Part shown: positions 11,544 through 13,711 of the stretch, piece after piece
Layout: each line of letters opens with the position of its first letter
Position numbering within the stretch: the first letter of the stretch is position 1
Origin: Clostridia bacterium
GTDB lineage: Bacteria > Bacillota > Clostridia > Christensenellales > CAG-1252
Direction: 5' to 3'
NCBI GenBank assembly: GCA_016296985.1
Contig: JAEDHM010000029.1
Span: 1-13,711, forward strand
Length of the DNA stretch: 13,711 nt
Notes under the pieces: generated by a model
What the model was told of the DNA's origin: nothing
The model's input: the letters and a program-made list of their open reading frames with translations, nothing else
Databases searched by the model: none
Program-made: the position numbers and the translations under genes

Positions 11544-13417
11544 TGCTACCCCTTATCATAATCGGAGCTGTTTTAGGAACAATCACTACCGCGCTTATTA
11601 TGGCCTACGTCTTTATGAAGGACAAAAAGCAGGCTATTGGCTTTGACAGGCATATGAGCGACCGCGAAATCATCAAGCGCCTTTTGGGATACGCAAAACC
11701 CTATTGGAAAAGCTTTATTTTGGTTTTGGTTATCATGGGCTTTACCGTGGCGGCGGATATCCTTTTGCCCTTGGTTATCGGCGACGTTGCCTCGGTTTTG
11801 GGACAGGAAAGTTTTGAGTATCGTCACGTTTTGCTTGATGCGATTATCTATTTTGCCGTCCTTTTGGTTTCCTCTTTGTGTACTTATTTGCAAGCGGTTA
11901 TCTTGCAAACAACGGGACAAAGGATTATCACGGAAATAAGAAAGGATTTGTTCGTACATATCGAAAACCTTTCTCACAATCAGCTTAACGCTATTCCCGT
12001 TGGAAAACTTGTAACTAGGGTTTGCAACGATACCAACTCGGTTTCTATGATGTTTACAGGCCTTTTGGTCAACTTGGTGAAAAACGTATTCCTTATTTTG
12101 GGCTACGTTATCGCAATGTTCTGCGTAAACGTAAAACTCACTTTGTTGGTGTTGTGTTTCGTGCCTTTCATCTTCCTTTTCACCTTGATATTTAGAAAGT
12201 ATTCGAGAAAGGCTTATAGAAAGGTTAAAAACGCTTATACCGATATAAATACCTTCTTGTCGGAAAACTTGTCGGGTATCAAGGTTACGCAAGTGTTTAA
12301 TCAAGAAGGGACTAAAAATAGGCAGTTTGGGAGAAAAAATGATAGGGTTAGGAAGGCGTTGCATCAAGAAATTTTCGTGTTCAGCGTATTCCGTCCTTGC
12401 ATTTATATGCTTTACCTTTTTGCGGTAACTATACTTTTCTTTATCGGCGGTAGAGATGCTTTGGGTGAGGTTTCTTTTGCGGGACAGATTATTACCTTCT
12501 CCACCATTATTATCTTCTATCAATATATATCTTCCTTCTTTACTCCTATTCAAAACCTTGCCGAGCAGTTTAACCGCTTGCAATCCGCTTTTGCGTCTTC
12601 GGAAAAGATTTTCACCGTTTTGGATATGCAAAGTGAGATCGTAGATTCAAGCGACGCCGTTGAGGTTGAGGAAATCAAGGGAGAAATCGAGTTTAGGGAC
12701 GTTTGGTTTTCTTATATCCCCGGCGAGTGGGTTTTGAAGGGCGTTTCCTTTAAGGTCGAGGCAGGACAAACCATTGCCTTCGTTGGCGCTACCGGATCGG
12801 GTAAGAGTACGATTTTGTCCCTTATTTGCCGAAACTACGATATTCAAAAGGGAGAAATTTTGATTGACGGTATGGATATCAAGAAGATTAAAATTTCCTC
12901 TTTGAGAAAACACTTTGGTCAAATGTTGCAAGACGTATTTATTTTCTCGGGTACGGTAAGAAGTAATATCGTATTGAAAGACGAGAGTATTACCGACGAA
13001 GAGGTTATGGAAGCTTGCAAGTACGTCAATGCGGATAGTTTTATCAACCGTCTTGAAAACGGCCTTGACGAGGTCGTAAGGGAGAGAGGTAACAACTTCT
13101 CGGCAGGGGAAAGACAACTTTTGTCCTTTGCTCGTACCGTCGTTCACAAACCCTCGGTTATGATTTTGGATGAGGCGACTGCAAATATCGACACCGAAAC
13201 GGAGATTTTGATACAGGACTCTCTTGAAAAGATGATGAACATAGGCACTATGCTTATGGTTGCCCACCGTTTGTCTACTATTCAACACGCCGACAACATT
13301 ATCCTTTTGTCCAATGGCGAAATCGTCGAGCAAGGCACTCACCAAGAATTGCTTAAACTTAAAGGAAAATACTACAACCTTTATACCTTGCAATATAGAA
13401 AAGAACTTTTGAAATAG
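11543..13417 (+). CDS. ABC exporter half-transporter, subunit 2 (degenerate signature)
   Basis: A 624-residue partner of the preceding subunit. A transmembrane domain (about 55-345) is followed by an ATP-binding domain (about 380-615). Motifs: Walker A GATGSGKST (415-423), Q-loop Gln463, signature FSAGE (519-523) in place of LSGGQ, Walker B VMILDE with catalytic Glu544, ANID (547-550) and His575. The degenerate signature faces the degenerate Walker B of subunit 1, leaving one competent ATP site built from this subunit's Walker motifs and subunit 1's ISGGQ. An extra hydrophobic segment (3-24) precedes the core, with a charged 25-55 linker, so the protein may have seven membrane helices. Its start shares a base with the upstream stop. 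Confidence 0.93.
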   Translation: MLPLIIIGAVLGTITTALIMAYVFMKDKKQAIGFDRHMSDREIIKRLLGYAKPYWKSFILVLVIMGFTVAADILLPLVIGDVASVLGQESFEYRHVLLDAIIYFAVLLVSSLCTYLQAVILQTTGQRIITEIRKDLFVHIENLSHNQLNAIPVGKLVTRVCNDTNSVSMMFTGLLVNLVKNVFLILGYVIAMFCVNVKLTLLVLCFVPFIFLFTLIFRKYSRKAYRKVKNAYTDINTFLSENLSGIKVTQVFNQEGTKNRQFGRKNDRVRKALHQEIFVFSVFRPCIYMLYLFAVTILFFIGGRDALGEVSFAGQIITFSTIIIFYQYISSFFTPIQNLAEQFNRLQSAFASSEKIFTVLDMQSEIVDSSDAVEVEEIKGEIEFRDVWFSYIPGEWVLKGVSFKVEAGQTIAFVGATGSGKSTILSLICRNYDIQKGEILIDGMDIKKIKISSLRKHFGQMLQDVFIFSGTVRSNIVLKDESITDEEVMEACKYVNADSFINRLENGLDEVVRERGNNFSAGERQLLSFARTVVHKPSVMILDEATANIDTETEILIQDSLEKMMNIGTMLMVAHRLSTIQHADNIILLSNGEIVEQGTHQELLKLKGKYYNLYTLQYRKELLK

Positions 13418-13477
13418 TCCGCAAAAAGCGTTGATATCCTAAACGCACCAATCAATTTTATTAAATATATAGGGTAA

Positions 13478-13519
13478 AAAAAGGAGAATAACTCGATTTA
13501 TCGAAGTATTCTCCTTTTT
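13478..13519. terminator. Bidirectional terminator after the ABC operon
   Basis: AAAAAGGAGAATA (13478-13490) pairs over 13 bases with TATTCTCCTTTTT (13507-13519). The loop itself contains a small dyad, TCGAT (13493-13497) with ATCGA (13500-13504). A run of A on the left and T on the right lets it end transcripts from both directions, fitting the plus-strand exporter and a possible minus-strand gene at the right edge. Confidence 0.85.
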
Positions 13520-13563
13520 GCTTGCATAGGTTTTGTATTAAATATGCTTTTTATATCAAGAAC

Positions 13564-13595
13564 TACGTTGCCTTGTCGCAGAAGACAATGACGTA
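13564..13595. repeat. Hairpin resembling a diverged copy of the intergenic repeat
   Basis: TACGT (13564-13568) pairs with ACGTA (13591-13595) and TTGTC (13573-13577) with GACAA (13584-13588) around GCAGAA. The strings CTACG and CAATGACG are shared in order and style with the 24-58 and 205-239 repeats (ACTACG, GAATGACAG), so it may be a diverged relative. The match is loose. Confidence 0.4.
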
Positions 13596-13643
13596 CCCTT
13601 TTTAAGAAGAGGTTCCCAAGCCTTTATTTTGTTTGCATAGCGA

Positions 13644-13711
13644 TCATTTTATTTTATATCCCCAAACCACTGGACGGTTGTGGGGGTTCCATTTGGCATG
13701 CCACCCTTCGG
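13644..13711 (-). CDS. Possible C-terminal end of a gene running off the right edge
   Basis: One minus-strand frame stays open from the window edge to TGA (13646-13644). It gives 21 residues, EGWHAKWNPHNRP followed by VVWGYKIK, rich in Trp, His and Pro and looking more like a protein tail than random sequence. The same DNA can fold on the plus strand (CCCC and AACC pairing with GGTT and GGGG across 13660-13686), so a structured non-coding origin is possible. No family is recognised. Confidence 0.3.
   Translation of the reverse strand, partial: EGWHAKWNPHNRPVVWGYKIK

Larger units (their letters stand above)
13418..13643. other. Intergenic region after the ABC operon
   Basis: It holds a weak dyad GCGTT (13428-13432) / AACGC (13442-13446), the bidirectional terminator at 13478-13519, and a repeat-like hairpin at 13564-13595. 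I see no gene on either strand. Confidence 0.65.

Noticed and set aside
11573..12631. Long minus-strand open frame (352 codons) inside ABC subunit 2
   Set aside because: Antisense shadow of a clear ABC transporter; the translation is basic and low in hydrophobic order, with no promoter or ribosome-binding site.
12647..13393. Minus-strand open frame (248 codons) opposite the ATP-binding domain of subunit 2
   Set aside because: Antisense shadow; its residues mirror conserved codons of the ATP-binding domain.

Overview
The window looks like chromosome from an endospore-forming Firmicute, most likely an uncultured gut-type Clostridia lineage. The reasons are the spore-maturation pair spmA/spmB, a lone Gram-positive-style pseudopilin, a lipobox lipoprotein, a heterodimeric ABC exporter of the LmrCD/BmrCD type, moderate-to-low GC and short AT-rich intergenic gaps. 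I cannot name a genus from the sequence.

Left part (1-2151): about 290 bases of gene-free DNA hold two near-identical 35-base repeats flanking a tandem series of unrelated small hairpins. The spmA-spmB operon follows on the minus strand, then, divergently, a short-chain dehydrogenase/reductase (SDR) on the plus strand. Middle left (2153-4482): a strong promoter drives a three-gene plus-strand operon: a Sel1-repeat scaffold protein, a PHP-domain metal-dependent phosphoesterase, and a protein resembling the zinc-dependent phospholipase C family that has lost the residues expected to hold zinc. Middle (4488-7476): a second plus-strand operon with its own promoter encodes a type IV pilin-like pseudopilin, a 550-residue protein of unknown function and a lipoprotein. 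Its first gene and the SDR gene both appear to be transcribed as leaderless mRNAs.

Middle right (7596-9521, minus strand): a 572-residue TIR-zinc ribbon-Ser/Thr linker-DUF6273-like protein, followed by a 48-residue zinc-ribbon protein that is too short for ordinary ORF cut-offs and ends at a clear terminator. This is the best candidate for something unusual: a signalling or NAD-cleaving module joined to a possible ligand-recognition domain. Right (9780-13417, plus strand): two overlapping ABC half-transporters with complementary degenerate motifs, forming an asymmetric heterodimeric exporter. A bidirectional terminator follows, and a possible partial minus-strand gene enters from the right edge.

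Functional links beyond operon structure are inference. No CRISPR array, tRNA, rRNA, transposase, integrase or reverse transcriptase was seen.
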